A stretch of DNA of 64,000 nt from Ruegeria sp. R13_0 (GCF_017743995.1 NZ_JAGHRB010000012.1:1-64000), one strand, 5' to 3'. Counted from the stretch's first letter, positions 34,768-44,798 are shown. Program-made: numbers and translations. The notes: a model not told the origin generated them from the sequence alone.

Positions 34768-36546
34768 ATGCAATTCCTCTCATTGACAGACACGGGCAGC
34801 GCGATACTGGCGCTTTTGGTTGTCGCGGGCATGTTCGTCATGTTCCTGCGCGAGGTCTACCCGACCGAGGTCGTGGCCATTGGCGGCGTCGCACTGATGC
34901 TGGTGACGGGCATTCTGCCCTATCAAAGCGCGCTGGCCGTGCTGTCCAACCCCGCGCCTTGGACGATTGCCGCGATGTTCATTATCATGGGGGCCTTGGT
35001 GCGGACCGGAGCGCTGGATGCGTTCACCTCAACGGCCCAGAAGCAGGCGCAAGTAAACCCGCGCATAGCGATTGCCTTGCTGATGGGGTTTGTGGTGGTG
35101 GCGTCCGCGGTGGTGTCGAATACGCCGGTGGTTGTTGTAATGATTCCGGTCTTTGTTCAGATCGCCCGCACGCTGAATGTGCCTGCCTCGAAGCTACTGA
35201 TCCCGCTCAGCTATGCCGCCATTCTGGGCGGTACGCTGACCCTGATCGGGACCTCGACCAACCTGTTGGTGGACGGTGTGGCCCGGGCGCAGGGCATGCA
35301 GGCGTTTACGATTTTCGAAGTCACGCCGCTGGGGATCGTGCTGGTGATCTATGGCATGGTCTACCTGCGCTTCATCGCGCCGCGCCTGTTGCCGGACCGG
35401 GACAGCATGGCCTCGATGCTGAGCGACCGGTCCAAAATGAAGTTCTTTACCGAGGCCGTCATTCCTCCGGAAAGTAACCTGATCGGGCGTGAGGTCACCG
35501 GCGTGCAGCTGTTCAAGCGCCCCGGTGTGCGCCTGATCGACGTACTGCGCGGCGATGACTCGTTGCGGCGCAACCTCAAAGGGGTGACGTTGAATGTCGG
35601 CGACCGGGTGGTTCTGCGCACCGAAATGACCGAGCTTTTGAGCCTGCAGAGCAACAAGGAGCTCAAGCGAGTCGATCAGGTCTCGGCAGTTGAAACCAAA
35701 ACGGTCGAGGTTCTGATCACTCCGGGTTGTCGTATGGTGGGGCGTGCGCTGGGTACGATGCGTCTGCGCCGCCGCTATGGTGTCTATGTGTTGGCGGTGC
35801 ATCGGCGGAACCAGAATATCGGATTGCAGCTCGATGAACTTGTTGTGCGGGTGGGGGATACTCTGTTGCTCGAAGGGTCTCCGGCTGACATCCAGAAGCT
35901 GGCCGCCGATATGGACATGGTCGATGTCACCCAACCCTCGGCGCGGGCCTTCCGTCGAAGCCATGCGCCGATTGCGATTGGTTCTCTGATCGGGATCGTG
36001 GTTCTGGCGGCGCTGGGTGTTGCACCGATCCTGCTTCTGTCCATCCTAGCCGTCGCTGCCGTTCTTCTGACGCGCTGCATCGACGCGGATGAGGCATTTT
36101 CGTTTGTCGAGGGCCGCCTGCTAGCGCTGATCTTTGCCATGCTGGCCATCGGGGCCGCCTTGGACGCGTCGGGCGCAGTGTCCCTGATTGTCGAAGCGAT
36201 TGCACCGTCGCTGAGTGTTTTGCCGCCGTTCCTGATCATCTGGGCAGTGTACCTGCTGACCTCGGTTCTGACCGAGCTGGTTTCAAACAACGCGGTCGCC
36301 GTGGTTGTCACGCCGATTGCAATTGGTCTGGCGCAAGCCGTTGGGATGGACCCGCGTCCACTTGTGGTTGCTGTCATGGTCGCGGCTTCGGCTTCTTTCG
36401 CGACGCCGATCGGGTATCAGACCAACATGATGGTATATGGTCCCGGCGGCTATCGGTTCACGGATTTCATGAAGGTCGGTATTCCACTGAACCTGACCGT
36501 TGGACTGTTGGCATCGCTTCTCATTCCGCTGTTCTGGCCTCTGTAA
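34768..36546 (+). CDS. SLC13/ArsB-type permease with RCK_C domains
   Basis: A 592-residue membrane protein. Hydrophobic helices occupy about residues 1-215, two TrkA-C (RCK_C) domains lie near 235-390 (VTGVQLFKRPGVRLIDVLRG, VVRVGDTLLLEGSPADIQKL), and further helices end the protein, with ELVSNNAVAVVVTPIAIG as the conserved SLC13 re-entrant motif. Substrates of such proteins include sulfate and dicarboxylates; this one's is unknown. A second permease of the same architecture (590 residues) is encoded on the opposite strand at 40738-42510. Confidence 0.88.
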   Translation: MQFLSLTDTGSAILALLVVAGMFVMFLREVYPTEVVAIGGVALMLVTGILPYQSALAVLSNPAPWTIAAMFIIMGALVRTGALDAFTSTAQKQAQVNPRIAIALLMGFVVVASAVVSNTPVVVVMIPVFVQIARTLNVPASKLLIPLSYAAILGGTLTLIGTSTNLLVDGVARAQGMQAFTIFEVTPLGIVLVIYGMVYLRFIAPRLLPDRDSMASMLSDRSKMKFFTEAVIPPESNLIGREVTGVQLFKRPGVRLIDVLRGDDSLRRNLKGVTLNVGDRVVLRTEMTELLSLQSNKELKRVDQVSAVETKTVEVLITPGCRMVGRALGTMRLRRRYGVYVLAVHRRNQNIGLQLDELVVRVGDTLLLEGSPADIQKLAADMDMVDVTQPSARAFRRSHAPIAIGSLIGIVVLAALGVAPILLLSILAVAAVLLTRCIDADEAFSFVEGRLLALIFAMLAIGAALDASGAVSLIVEAIAPSLSVLPPFLIIWAVYLLTSVLTELVSNNAVAVVVTPIAIGLAQAVGMDPRPLVVAVMVAASASFATPIGYQTNMMVYGPGGYRFTDFMKVGIPLNLTVGLLASLLIPLFWPL

Positions 36547-36643
36547 GATCGGCACTGACCCGCCGTCATTTTGCGGTGCCTCTTGCAAATCTTGGCCGAT
36601 ACACAAAGCTTTATGAATGTGTTTATGACAAGAGGATTGGACC

Positions 36644-37378
36644 ATGCCTGCAAAAGGAACCGCAGTGGCCGCGATCGCCTGCGCGATGATGGCGAGCACC
36701 GGCTTTGCCGGAACAGTCGAAGGCTCGGCCAGCTATCGCGAAAGGATCGCCGTTCCGACCGATGCAACCCTGTTTGTTGAGCTTCAGGATGTCTCGCTTG
36801 CCGATGCGCCAGCCGTGACGCTGGCGGCACAGCGCTACGCTCTGTCTGCCGTTCCCGCGCCCTTCAAGCTGAGCTATGACGACGCTCTGATCAAGGACGG
36901 GCACCGGTACTCCGTGAGGGCGACGATTACTCAGGGGCAAAAGCTGCTGTTCACTACGGACACGGCCTATCCGGTAATTTCAGATGAGGCCGGGAACTCC
37001 GTCGATTTGCTGCTCGTGCAAGTTCAGGCGCAGGGGGCGACAATGCTGGAGAATTCGGACTGGATCGCGGCATCGCTAAACGGTGAGCCCATTGAAACGG
37101 AGAGACGGCCGGAGCTGATCTTTGGCCAAGGCGGCGTGTTCTCGGGCACCGGCGGATGCAATCGGTTCACCGGTCAGGCCGAGATCTCAGGCAACCGGAT
37201 CGAGTTTCCCGACAATATGGCGGCGACCCTCATGGCTTGCCCGCCACCTTTGGATGAGATCGAACGCGCCTTCCTAAAAACAATGCAGAGCGTCACCACC
37301 TTCGCCATACAGGGCGACGCGTTGGCCCTATTGGATGAGGCGGGCGAACCCGTCATCAAACTGGTCCGCAAGCAGTGA
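36644..37378 (+). CDS. Exported YbaY plus META (HslJ) domain protein
   Basis: A 244-residue exported protein with a signal peptide cleaved near FAG. Residues about 25-115 match the YbaY/DUF4377-type beta domain (PTDATLFVELQDVSLADAPA), and about 135-240 form a META/HslJ domain (GGCNRFTGQAEI then MAATLMACPP). HslJ-like domains are linked to stress and novobiocin resistance; the combined architecture is common in proteobacteria. AGAGGA precedes the ATG. Its stop is 4 bases from the convergent FAD dehydrogenase stop. Confidence 0.85.
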   Translation: MPAKGTAVAAIACAMMASTGFAGTVEGSASYRERIAVPTDATLFVELQDVSLADAPAVTLAAQRYALSAVPAPFKLSYDDALIKDGHRYSVRATITQGQKLLFTTDTAYPVISDEAGNSVDLLLVQVQAQGATMLENSDWIAASLNGEPIETERRPELIFGQGGVFSGTGGCNRFTGQAEISGNRIEFPDNMAATLMACPPPLDEIERAFLKTMQSVTTFAIQGDALALLDEAGEPVIKLVRKQ

Positions 37379-37382
37379 CGCG

Positions 37383-39044
37383 TCAGGCCACAGCGCGGGA
37401 TCGCCCTGCGTTGCGGCCTGAGAAGATGCAGCCGCCAAGGAAGGTGCCTTCAAGCGCGTTGTAGCCATGATAGCCTCCGCCGCCGAAACCGGCGACCTCG
37501 CCGGCGGCAAACAGGCCGGGCACCACTTGTCCGTCCTCTCCGATCATCTGACTATCCAGATTGGTCTGCAGCCCGCCAAGCGTCTTACGGGTGAGCACGT
37601 GCAGCTTGACCGCAATCAACGGGCCGTTTGAGGGATCGAGGAACTTGTGCGGCTTGGCCGTCCGTATCAGCTTGTCACCGCGATAATTGCGCGCCGCCAG
37701 AATCGCCATCATCTGAGCGTCTTTCGAGAACGGATTGTCGACCTGGGAATCCCGCGCCTCGATCTGCGCCCTCAGATGGGCCTCATCAATCAGACCTCCG
37801 CCCAACTGGTTCATCCCACTGACCAGCTCGGTCAGAGTGTTCGCGACGATGAAATCCTCGCCCTTTTCCTTGAACGCCTCAACGGGGGCCGTGGCTTTGC
37901 TGCCTGACAGGATTCGTTGGCGGATCACCTCTTTCCAACTGCCCGAGGTGAAATCGGGGTTCTGTTCCGACCCCGACAGGGCAAATTCCTTTTTGATGAT
38001 CTTCTGAGTTAGAACGAACCAGCTGTACTCGTGTCCTGTTTTCAGAATTTCGCGCAGCGTCCCTAGCGTGTCGAACCCAGGCAAGCAGGGCGGTTGCAAG
38101 CGGTTGCCCTTGGCATCGAACCACATCGAGCTTGGACCGGGCAGGATACGAATCCCGTGCGAGGGCCAGATCGGATCCCAGTTTCGCACGCCTTCCGTAT
38201 AGTGCCACATGCGGTCGCCGTTGATTACATGGCCGCCTGCCTTTTCGCTGATCGGGATCATGCGCCCATCGACGTGGAACGGGACACCTGCGACCATGTC
38301 TTGCGGAGGTTCGCCCAGTCGGTCGCGGGGCCAGTTCTTGCGGACCATCTCAAAATTCCCGCCGATCCCGCCCGAGGTGACGATGACCGAAGGGGCGTAA
38401 TATTCGAACTCGCCCAGCTCTTCGCGGTTGGTTTTGGCGCCGCGCTGGGCTGTATCCTCGGCCAGAACTTCGCCCGAGACACCTTTGGCGCAGCCGTTTT
38501 GCATGATGATGTGGCTGACCTGATGGCGGAACTTCAGCTGGATCAGCCCGGCGCTGACATGTTCTTTCACGCGGCGGATGAAATGCTCCAGCACGCCTGG
38601 GCCGGTGCCCCAGGTGATGTGAAACCGCGGGACCGAGTTGCCATGCCCGTCCGCATAGGAGCCTCCACGCTCGGCCCAACCGACCACCGGGAACCAGCGC
38701 AGACCCATGTCATGCAGCCAAGGACGCATTTCCCCTGCGGCGAATTCAACATAGGCTTCGGCCCATTTCCGGGGCCACAGATCGTCGTCGCGATCAAATT
38801 GCGCGCTGCCCATCCAATCCCGCAGGGCCAGGTCGTGGCTGTCCTTAATGCCCATCCGGCGCTGCTCGGGCGTGTCGACCATGAACAGGCCGCCGAGGCT
38901 CCAGAACGCTTGCCCTCCCAGGAAGCTCTCGGGTTCCTGATCCACAACGATCACCGACTTGCCCCGGTCGCCCAGCTCAGCCGCAGCTGCCAGCCCGGCC
39001 AATCCGCCTCCGACAACGATCGCATCTGCCGTGTTATTGGCCAT
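37383..39044 (-). CDS. FAD-binding dehydrogenase (KstD/fumarate-reductase-like)
   Basis: A 553-residue flavoprotein. The dinucleotide fold AIVVGGGLAGLAAAAELG starts the protein, and GGIGGNFEMVRKNWP plus the C-terminal GEVAGFGGGGYHGYNALEG match the FAD-binding dehydrogenase family related to fumarate reductase and 3-ketosteroid dehydrogenases. The substrate cannot be deduced. The Met at 39044 has AAAGGA upstream and is chosen over 39074. It starts 11 bases after the symporter stop and is probably the last gene of a four-gene unit. Confidence 0.86.
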   Translation of the reverse strand: MANNTADAIVVGGGLAGLAAAAELGDRGKSVIVVDQEPESFLGGQAFWSLGGLFMVDTPEQRRMGIKDSHDLALRDWMGSAQFDRDDDLWPRKWAEAYVEFAAGEMRPWLHDMGLRWFPVVGWAERGGSYADGHGNSVPRFHITWGTGPGVLEHFIRRVKEHVSAGLIQLKFRHQVSHIIMQNGCAKGVSGEVLAEDTAQRGAKTNREELGEFEYYAPSVIVTSGGIGGNFEMVRKNWPRDRLGEPPQDMVAGVPFHVDGRMIPISEKAGGHVINGDRMWHYTEGVRNWDPIWPSHGIRILPGPSSMWFDAKGNRLQPPCLPGFDTLGTLREILKTGHEYSWFVLTQKIIKKEFALSGSEQNPDFTSGSWKEVIRQRILSGSKATAPVEAFKEKGEDFIVANTLTELVSGMNQLGGGLIDEAHLRAQIEARDSQVDNPFSKDAQMMAILAARNYRGDKLIRTAKPHKFLDPSNGPLIAVKLHVLTRKTLGGLQTNLDSQMIGEDGQVVPGLFAAGEVAGFGGGGYHGYNALEGTFLGGCIFSGRNAGRSRAVA

Positions 39045-39055
39045 GTCAGGTCCTT

Positions 39056-39940
39056 TCAGCGTTTGCGAAACCAAAGGAGGAAGGGGAACACAACGACATA
39101 CATAGTGACGCCATAAACCGCCGAGGGCAAAGCCAGAGTGCTGAACCCGGTCTCGGTCCCCGTGATCAGCGCCGCCAAGGTCAGCCCAAGGGTCGAGTTC
39201 TGGATGCCGGTGTCAATCGAGATGCTTTTGCACTCGGCCCAGGACAGGTTCGCGGCGCGCGAGACACCCAGACCGATCAGAAGCAGGGCGATATTCAAAG
39301 ACACCAACCCGGTGCCCATGATGCCAAGGTTCTCAATGAAGAGCTGCCAGTTCCCAGCCACGGCGGCGATGACGATCAGCAGGAACAGAGCGCCAGCCAG
39401 TTTGGACAACCCGCCCTCGATCCGGTTTGCAAACCCCGTTGCAAATCTGCGAACTGAGATGCCGATGGCGACGGGCAGGGTCGTGATCAGGAACATGGCA
39501 ATCGCCAGCCCGGTGATCGACACTTCGGGCGCGTCCTCGCCCATGAAATGCGCGATTGTCCAGGCGGCCAGGATTGGCACAGTCAGGATCGACAGGATAC
39601 TGATCACCGCCGTCAGGCTGACCGAAAGCGCCACATCGCCCTTGGCAAATTTCGTCAGGATGTTGCTGGTTACACCACCCGGGCAAAAACTGAGCAGCAT
39701 GAAGCCGACGGCAATCTCCGGCGGCAGACCTAGCAGTTTGACGGTTGCAAACGCGGCGATTGGCAGCAGCACGACCTGACACAGCGCTCCGATTGCAAAC
39801 GGGTACTTGCGGGTCAGGACGCGTCGAAAATCGGCGATCTCAAGCCCGATACCCAACGACAGCATGATGATGGCCAGCGAAACAGGCAGGCCGACATTGA
39901 TTAGAAAATCCAAGAACAACTCCTCCCAAAGTCGTTTCAA
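39056..39940 (-). CDS. Bile acid:Na+ symporter (BASS) family permease
   Basis: A 294-residue permease with nine to ten helices. LLSFCPGGVTSNILTKFAKG and IDTGIQNSTLGLTLAAL are the conserved core motifs of the BASS family around the two Na+ sites. Bacterial relatives move organic anions such as bile acids, pyruvate or pantoate-like molecules. Directly followed by a KstD-like flavoprotein, it may import a substrate that the flavoprotein oxidises; that is inference. Confidence 0.9.
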   Translation of the reverse strand: MKRLWEELFLDFLINVGLPVSLAIIMLSLGIGLEIADFRRVLTRKYPFAIGALCQVVLLPIAAFATVKLLGLPPEIAVGFMLLSFCPGGVTSNILTKFAKGDVALSVSLTAVISILSILTVPILAAWTIAHFMGEDAPEVSITGLAIAMFLITTLPVAIGISVRRFATGFANRIEGGLSKLAGALFLLIVIAAVAGNWQLFIENLGIMGTGLVSLNIALLLIGLGVSRAANLSWAECKSISIDTGIQNSTLGLTLAALITGTETGFSTLALPSAVYGVTMYVVVFPFLLWFRKR

Positions 39941-39986
39941 TGCAGACTAAGCGAGGGGGAAACCGTCAGGCAACCGCGTCGTTAGG

Positions 39987-40721
39987 TCATCTATAACGTT
40001 CTACAAACCGGCGCAGGATTTCGCCCGGCTGTGTGACGTCGGCGGCGTTGCAGATATCGATCAGGCGCTGGGCGTCCTCGGGCGGGAAATATCCGTGGTG
40101 TTTGTAGATGTTGATGCGCTGCTCAAAGTCTTTGGCGTCAGCTTCCGGATGGAACTGAGTCGCATAGACGTTCTGCCCCCAACGGATCATCTGAAACGGG
40201 CAGGGGTCTGAGGCGACAAGATGCACGCATCCATCAGGCAGGGTCTGGACGGCCTCTTTGTGGCCGACGAAGGCGTCGAACTTGGGCGAAAGGCCCGCAG
40301 TCAAGGGATCAGCGGCGCCGTCCTCTGTCAGATGGCATGCCGAGGGGCCAACCGGTTCGCCGAACTTGGCCTTGCTGACGTCGCCACCCAGATGCGCGGC
40401 CAGAACGCCTAACCCATAGCAGCAACCCATAAAGGGGTGATCCTGTGCCGTGATCTGAGGCATCAGCCCCATGACCGCGTTTTCGATCTTTGTGTCCAAC
40501 TCGGATTTCGTTGCTGGATCGTCGCTGACGCAACCCGGACCTCCGCCGACGATGACACCCGCGTAGTCGGTGACATTCAAGCCTTTGGGCAGGTCTTCGC
40601 AATCCAGCCGGATGCGGTGGGTTTGCTCGGGCGTCAGGCCGGTTTTGTCGAGGATCGAGGCATATTCGGCATCCGATGCATCAGCTTCGGGGCGCAATTG
40701 TAGGATCAGAAAGCGTTTCAT
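39987..40721 (-). CDS. Class I glutamine amidotransferase-like protein
   Basis: A 244-residue stand-alone GATase domain. The nucleophile lies in FMGCCYGLGVLAAHLGG and the catalytic His-Glu in TQFHPEAD; GVIVGGGPGCVSD forms the oxyanion region. Stand-alone members of this GMP-synthase-like group hydrolyse gamma-glutamyl or other amide bonds, or serve an unlinked synthase. It lies 16 bases after an SLC13 permease and 46 before the BASS gene, so it probably belongs to their transcript. Confidence 0.87.
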   Translation of the reverse strand: MKRFLILQLRPEADASDAEYASILDKTGLTPEQTHRIRLDCEDLPKGLNVTDYAGVIVGGGPGCVSDDPATKSELDTKIENAVMGLMPQITAQDHPFMGCCYGLGVLAAHLGGDVSKAKFGEPVGPSACHLTEDGAADPLTAGLSPKFDAFVGHKEAVQTLPDGCVHLVASDPCPFQMIRWGQNVYATQFHPEADAKDFEQRINIYKHHGYFPPEDAQRLIDICNAADVTQPGEILRRFVERYR

Positions 40722-40737
40722 GAGAAGGCTTTACCTG

Positions 40738-42510
40738 TCAAAGCGGCCAGAAGACAAGGATCGCGGGGATTGAGACCGCGATGATCAGGATCTCAAGCGG
40801 CAGACCCATGCGCCAATAGTCACCAAACCGATAGCCTCCGGGGCCCAGAACCAGTGTGTTGTTTTTGTGCCCGATCGGCGTGAGGAACGCGGCCGAGGCC
40901 GCAACCGCCACTGTCATCAGGAACGGATCGGGAGAGACCTCGAGCGTGCGGGCCATCTGAATGCCGACGGGGGCGGCGACAATGGCCGTGGCCGTGTTGT
41001 TCAGTACGTCCGACAGCGTCATCGTCACGACCATCAGCACGGTGAGGATCGCCCAGGCGGGTAGGCCATTTGTCAGTTGGATCAGGGCATTGGCGATCAA
41101 TTCGGTGCCGCCTGAGGTCTCTAACGCGCTGCCCAGTGGGATCATCGACCCAAGCAGCACCACAACGGGCCATTCGATGTGGTTATAGATGTCACTGATC
41201 GGCATAATCTTGGTCAGAACGTAGGTCACGACAACAAAACCCAACGCGATGGGCAGGTAGATCAACCCAATGCTGGCTGCCAGAACCGCAGTTGCGAACA
41301 GACCGATGGCGAGCCACGCTTTTTCGTTTGCCGTTACGTTCAGGCCCCGCTGCGCCAGTGGAAGGCAGCCCAGCCATTCTGTCACGTCGGCACCCCGGTC
41401 GCGGGGGCAGAGCAGAAGCAGGATGTCGCCGGCCTCGACCTCGGTCTTGCGGACCTGTTCGGTGATGCGGCGGCCCTGACGCGAAATACCCATCAGAACC
41501 GTACTTTGGCGCCAAGCAAGACCCAGCCCTTGCGCGGTACGGCCGGTGATGCGTGCGCCCTCGGTGGCGACAACTTCGATCACCTCAAGCCCGTCGCCGT
41601 CCGCCGTCAGCACCTCTTGCCGGCGGGTGTCCGAGAAATCCAGCTTGAGCGCCGCGCGGAACTCATCCAGCGCTTCGGGTTGCGCCTCCAGCACCAGCGC
41701 GTCGCCTTCTTTCAGGGTGGCGTGGGCGGACCGGCCATAGCGCCGTTGGCCGTCGCGGATCAGGCCAATGATTGCCACGTCGGACTTCTCGGCATCCTCG
41801 TACAGCTCGCTCACGCGCTTGCCTATATGGGGCGACTCGGGGGGGAGGGTGAGTTCAGCGATGTATTCCGCCAGCGATTCAGAAGCTTCCTCCTGTGCGC
41901 CTCGGTTTGGGATCAACCTCCAGCCAATCAGCGACACGAACGCCAAACCGGCGATGGCCGCAATCCCGCCAACGGGCGCGAAGTCAAACATCTTGAACGG
42001 CTCGCCCAAGGTCTCGGCTCGGATCGATGCGATGATGATATTGGGCGGTGTCCCGATCAGGGTCGCCATGCCACCCAGTATCGTCGCAAAGCTGAGCGGC
42101 ATGAGCGTCAGCCCTACAGCGCGCCCCGCCTTGCGCGCGGTCTGTATGTCGACCGGCATCAGTAGGGCTAGTGCAGCGACGTTGTTCATAAACGCCGACA
42201 GAACCGCGCCGATCCCGCCCATCAGTGCGATATGGGCGCCAAGACCGCGCGAGGCATCCACGAGGGTGCGCGTGATCAGGAACACGGCCCCGGATCGGAC
42301 CAGCCCAGCTGAGACCACCAGCACCAAGGCGACGATGATCGTTGCGGGGTGCCCGAACCCGGCAAAGGCGTTTTCGACTGGCACAACGCCCAGCGTGACC
42401 CCGATCATCAGGGCGGTGAAAGCCACAAGGTCATACCGGAAACGTCCCCAAAGGAGCATTCCAAAGACTGTAATGAAAAGCGCAAACAGAATGATTTGAT
42501 CGGTCGTCAT
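40738..42510 (-). CDS. SLC13/ArsB-type permease with RCK_C domains
   Basis: A 590-residue permease with the same layout as the protein at 34768-36546: N-terminal helices, two RCK_C domains in the middle (IGKRVSELYEDAEKSDVAII, RKTEVEAGDILLLLC), and C-terminal helices with DVLNNTATAIVAAPVGIQ. HKNNTLVLGPGGYRFGDYWR near the end is a family hallmark. Substrate unknown; sulfate, tricarballylate or other anions are candidates. It heads the four-gene minus-strand unit. Confidence 0.88.
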   Translation of the reverse strand: MTTDQIILFALFITVFGMLLWGRFRYDLVAFTALMIGVTLGVVPVENAFAGFGHPATIIVALVLVVSAGLVRSGAVFLITRTLVDASRGLGAHIALMGGIGAVLSAFMNNVAALALLMPVDIQTARKAGRAVGLTLMPLSFATILGGMATLIGTPPNIIIASIRAETLGEPFKMFDFAPVGGIAAIAGLAFVSLIGWRLIPNRGAQEEASESLAEYIAELTLPPESPHIGKRVSELYEDAEKSDVAIIGLIRDGQRRYGRSAHATLKEGDALVLEAQPEALDEFRAALKLDFSDTRRQEVLTADGDGLEVIEVVATEGARITGRTAQGLGLAWRQSTVLMGISRQGRRITEQVRKTEVEAGDILLLLCPRDRGADVTEWLGCLPLAQRGLNVTANEKAWLAIGLFATAVLAASIGLIYLPIALGFVVVTYVLTKIMPISDIYNHIEWPVVVLLGSMIPLGSALETSGGTELIANALIQLTNGLPAWAILTVLMVVTMTLSDVLNNTATAIVAAPVGIQMARTLEVSPDPFLMTVAVAASAAFLTPIGHKNNTLVLGPGGYRFGDYWRMGLPLEILIIAVSIPAILVFWPL

Positions 42511-42620
42511 GCGGCCACCTTACCCTCAGATGGGCGTCCCGCAAGCCGCTCTCTTGATCCTTTGCCCCGCAAACGTCTATATGAGCGCCGAATACGCTAA
42601 CATGATGACGAGGACGCACC

Positions 42621-43361
42621 ATGGCAGGCCACTCCAAATGGGCCAATATCCAGCACCGCAAGGGACGTCAGGACGCCGCGCGGTCCAAACTGTTTTCCAA
42701 ACTGTCGAAAGAGATCACCGTTGCCGCCAAGATGGGCGACCCTGATCCCGACAAGAACCCGCGCCTGCGTCTGGCGGTGAAAGAGGCCAAGTCGAACTCG
42801 GTCCCCAAGGACGTGATTGACCGCGCGATCAAGAAATCGGTTGCGGGCGAAGGCGACGAATACGAAGAAATCCGGTACGAGGGCTACGGCCCCAACGGTG
42901 TTGCCGTGATCGTCGAGACCATGACGGATAACCGCAACCGAACGGCCTCGACCGTGCGCTCGACTTTTTCCAAGAACGGTGGAAACCTGGGCGAAACCGG
43001 CTCGGTCGGGTTCATGTTCGACCGCAAGGGTGAGGTGGTTTATCAGGCGGATGCAGGCGATGCGGATACCATCTTTGAAGCCGCGATCGAGGCAGGGGCC
43101 GAGGATGTCGAAAGTTCGGAAGATGGTCACATCATCTGGTGCGCCGATACCGACCTGAACGACGTATCGAATGCGCTAGAAGAGGCGTTAGGCGAATCCG
43201 AATCCACCAAGCTGGTCTGGAAACCCACCACGACCACTGAGCTGGGTCTGGAAGACATGCAGAAGCTGATGAAGCTGGTCGATGCGCTGGAAGATGACGA
43301 TGACGTTCAGCGCGTGACAACCAACTTTGAAGCGACTGATGAGGTCATGGCGCAGCTCTGA
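42621..43361 (+). CDS. yebC: YebC/PmpR-family protein
   Basis: A 246-residue protein starting [19 protein letters not shown], the family signature, with normal length and the acidic C-terminal half. Long annotated as a transcription regulator; recent work on the family points to relief of ribosome stalling. Ribosome site signal upstream is weak (GAGGACGCACC). In many proteobacteria it neighbours ruv genes, but not here. A strong terminator follows. Confidence 0.96.
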   Translation: MAGHSKWANIQHRKGRQDAARSKLFSKLSKEITVAAKMGDPDPDKNPRLRLAVKEAKSNSVPKDVIDRAIKKSVAGEGDEYEEIRYEGYGPNGVAVIVETMTDNRNRTASTVRSTFSKNGGNLGETGSVGFMFDRKGEVVYQADAGDADTIFEAAIEAGAEDVESSEDGHIIWCADTDLNDVSNALEEALGESESTKLVWKPTTTTELGLEDMQKLMKLVDALEDDDDVQRVTTNFEATDEVMAQL

Positions 43362-43384
43362 TTGCACTCGAAAACTGGTACCTG

Positions 43385-43420
43385 AAAGCCCGGCCCGTTT
43401 GGTCGGGCTTTTGTTTTTTT
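43385..43420 (+). terminator. yebC terminator
   Basis: An 11-bp stem (43385-43395 with 43401-43411, one G-T pair) closes loop CGTTT and is followed by a long T run, TTGTTTTTTT, about 24 bases after the yebC stop. Confidence 0.92.
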
Positions 43421-43517
43421 GCTTCCGAAGTGTTGCTTGGCTGATCCGGCTCAAGCGATTACGCTTTGAAATGTGGGCGAGAAAACAAAAGGGCTGGCTT
43501 TGAAGCCAGAGTGATTT

Positions 43518-44798
43518 ATGGCGCGCGACCCGTCAGATTTGGCAAAACGCAATGTCCCGGTTCTCGCCGGGCAGAGCATTCTGTCTCAGGTCGCGTGGAC
43601 CTTAGGCAGCCCCTCGGTGGTTTTGCCGTTTCTGGCGGTCTCATTCGAGTTGCCGATGTTCATCGCCGGGGCGTTGGTCTCGGTACGCATGGTCGGCAGC
43701 ATGATCGCGGATTTCTTTCTTGCCCGTTCGATTGCCGCGCGGCCCGAGAAAAAACGAGGGATTGCGATGACCGAAATCGCAATTGGAACCTGCCTTTTGG
43801 TCGCCATGGGGGTAGCCGCCACAGGCATCGTGCCGCTGATCGCCATTGTCTTCATCGCAGTCTTTTTCCTGATCGGGCTTATCGATGAGGTGCAGAACCT
43901 CATGTTAACCGATCTACTGGGCGATCATGTGCATTCGAAATCGCGAATGATGATGCAGTATTTGCAATTGGGGGCCGGTGGGCTGGGCGCCATAGGGTTG
44001 GCGCTTTTGTTGCATGAGTTGACCAAGGACAATCCGCCGTTTTCGCGCCATTCGGTTGTCATCGCGGTGTCCGCCACGTTCTTTTTACTGTCTGCCCTGT
44101 CAATCCTTGCGATGTTTGAGATCCGCAAAGCCAACAGTTCAGAAGCCAATAAAACGAAACACTTGGGCCTGTCTCTGAAAGCCAATATCAAGTCCATTTT
44201 CAGCATGTTCGAACATGCCTGGTTTCGCCGCTACCTGGTCATGCGCATGCCGCTTGTCGTGGTGTCCTTGTCGGTGCCTTTCTTTGCCCTGATTGCGGCC
44301 GAGGCGCATCATAGCTCGGCCAAGGGGCTGACCGCGATGATCGTGTCTTCGGCGTCCGGCTATCTGGTCTCGGCCCCGCTGTGGCAGCTGTTAAACATGA
44401 AATCCCATCGGACCGTCATGGTCGCAGGGACTTTGATGGTGGCGATCACAGGGATCGTCCTTTTGGCGTTTCACTATCTGGGCATCGACCACGAGGTTCA
44501 TCTGCACGCAATTGCTCTGTTCATCGCAACGGTTGCCGTCACGGGGATCAGCAGCGCGCGCAAGCTCTACTTTCTTGACGTCGCCCCGAAAGAGCAGCGG
44601 ATTCAGGCCTCTGCCGCGATCAAGAGCATTGCGCGCCTGACGGCAGTTGCCATGTCAGCCGCTTTGGCAGCGGTCGCGCATATGCATGAGGTGTCCTTGG
44701 CGGTCGCGTTCATTGTGCTGTGCAGTCTGGTTGCAGCTGCGGCCTGCTATCTGGTCGTTCTGCCCAAACCCGCGACACCTGATTTGCAGGGCGGCTGA
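43518..44798 (+). CDS. MFS-type membrane transporter
   Basis: A 426-residue protein with about twelve hydrophobic segments, consistent with a major-facilitator fold: LPMFIAGALVSVRMVGSMIA, LLVAMGVAATGIVPLIAIVF and so on. No diagnostic substrate motif is seen. A cluster of histidines (EAHHSS, GIDHEVHLHAI, HMHEV) is present in loops of the second half. The start has only a weak ribosome site. It is transcribed alone between the yebC terminator and argP. Confidence 0.75.
   Translation: MARDPSDLAKRNVPVLAGQSILSQVAWTLGSPSVVLPFLAVSFELPMFIAGALVSVRMVGSMIADFFLARSIAARPEKKRGIAMTEIAIGTCLLVAMGVAATGIVPLIAIVFIAVFFLIGLIDEVQNLMLTDLLGDHVHSKSRMMMQYLQLGAGGLGAIGLALLLHELTKDNPPFSRHSVVIAVSATFFLLSALSILAMFEIRKANSSEANKTKHLGLSLKANIKSIFSMFEHAWFRRYLVMRMPLVVVSLSVPFFALIAAEAHHSSAKGLTAMIVSSASGYLVSAPLWQLLNMKSHRTVMVAGTLMVAITGIVLLAFHYLGIDHEVHLHAIALFIATVAVTGISSARKLYFLDVAPKEQRIQASAAIKSIARLTAVAMSAALAAVAHMHEVSLAVAFIVLCSLVAAAACYLVVLPKPATPDLQGG

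Noticed and set aside
39426..39433. Exact TTTGCAAA inside the BASS permease gene
   Set aside because: Single octamer inside coding sequence with no promoter context; expected by chance over 64 kb.
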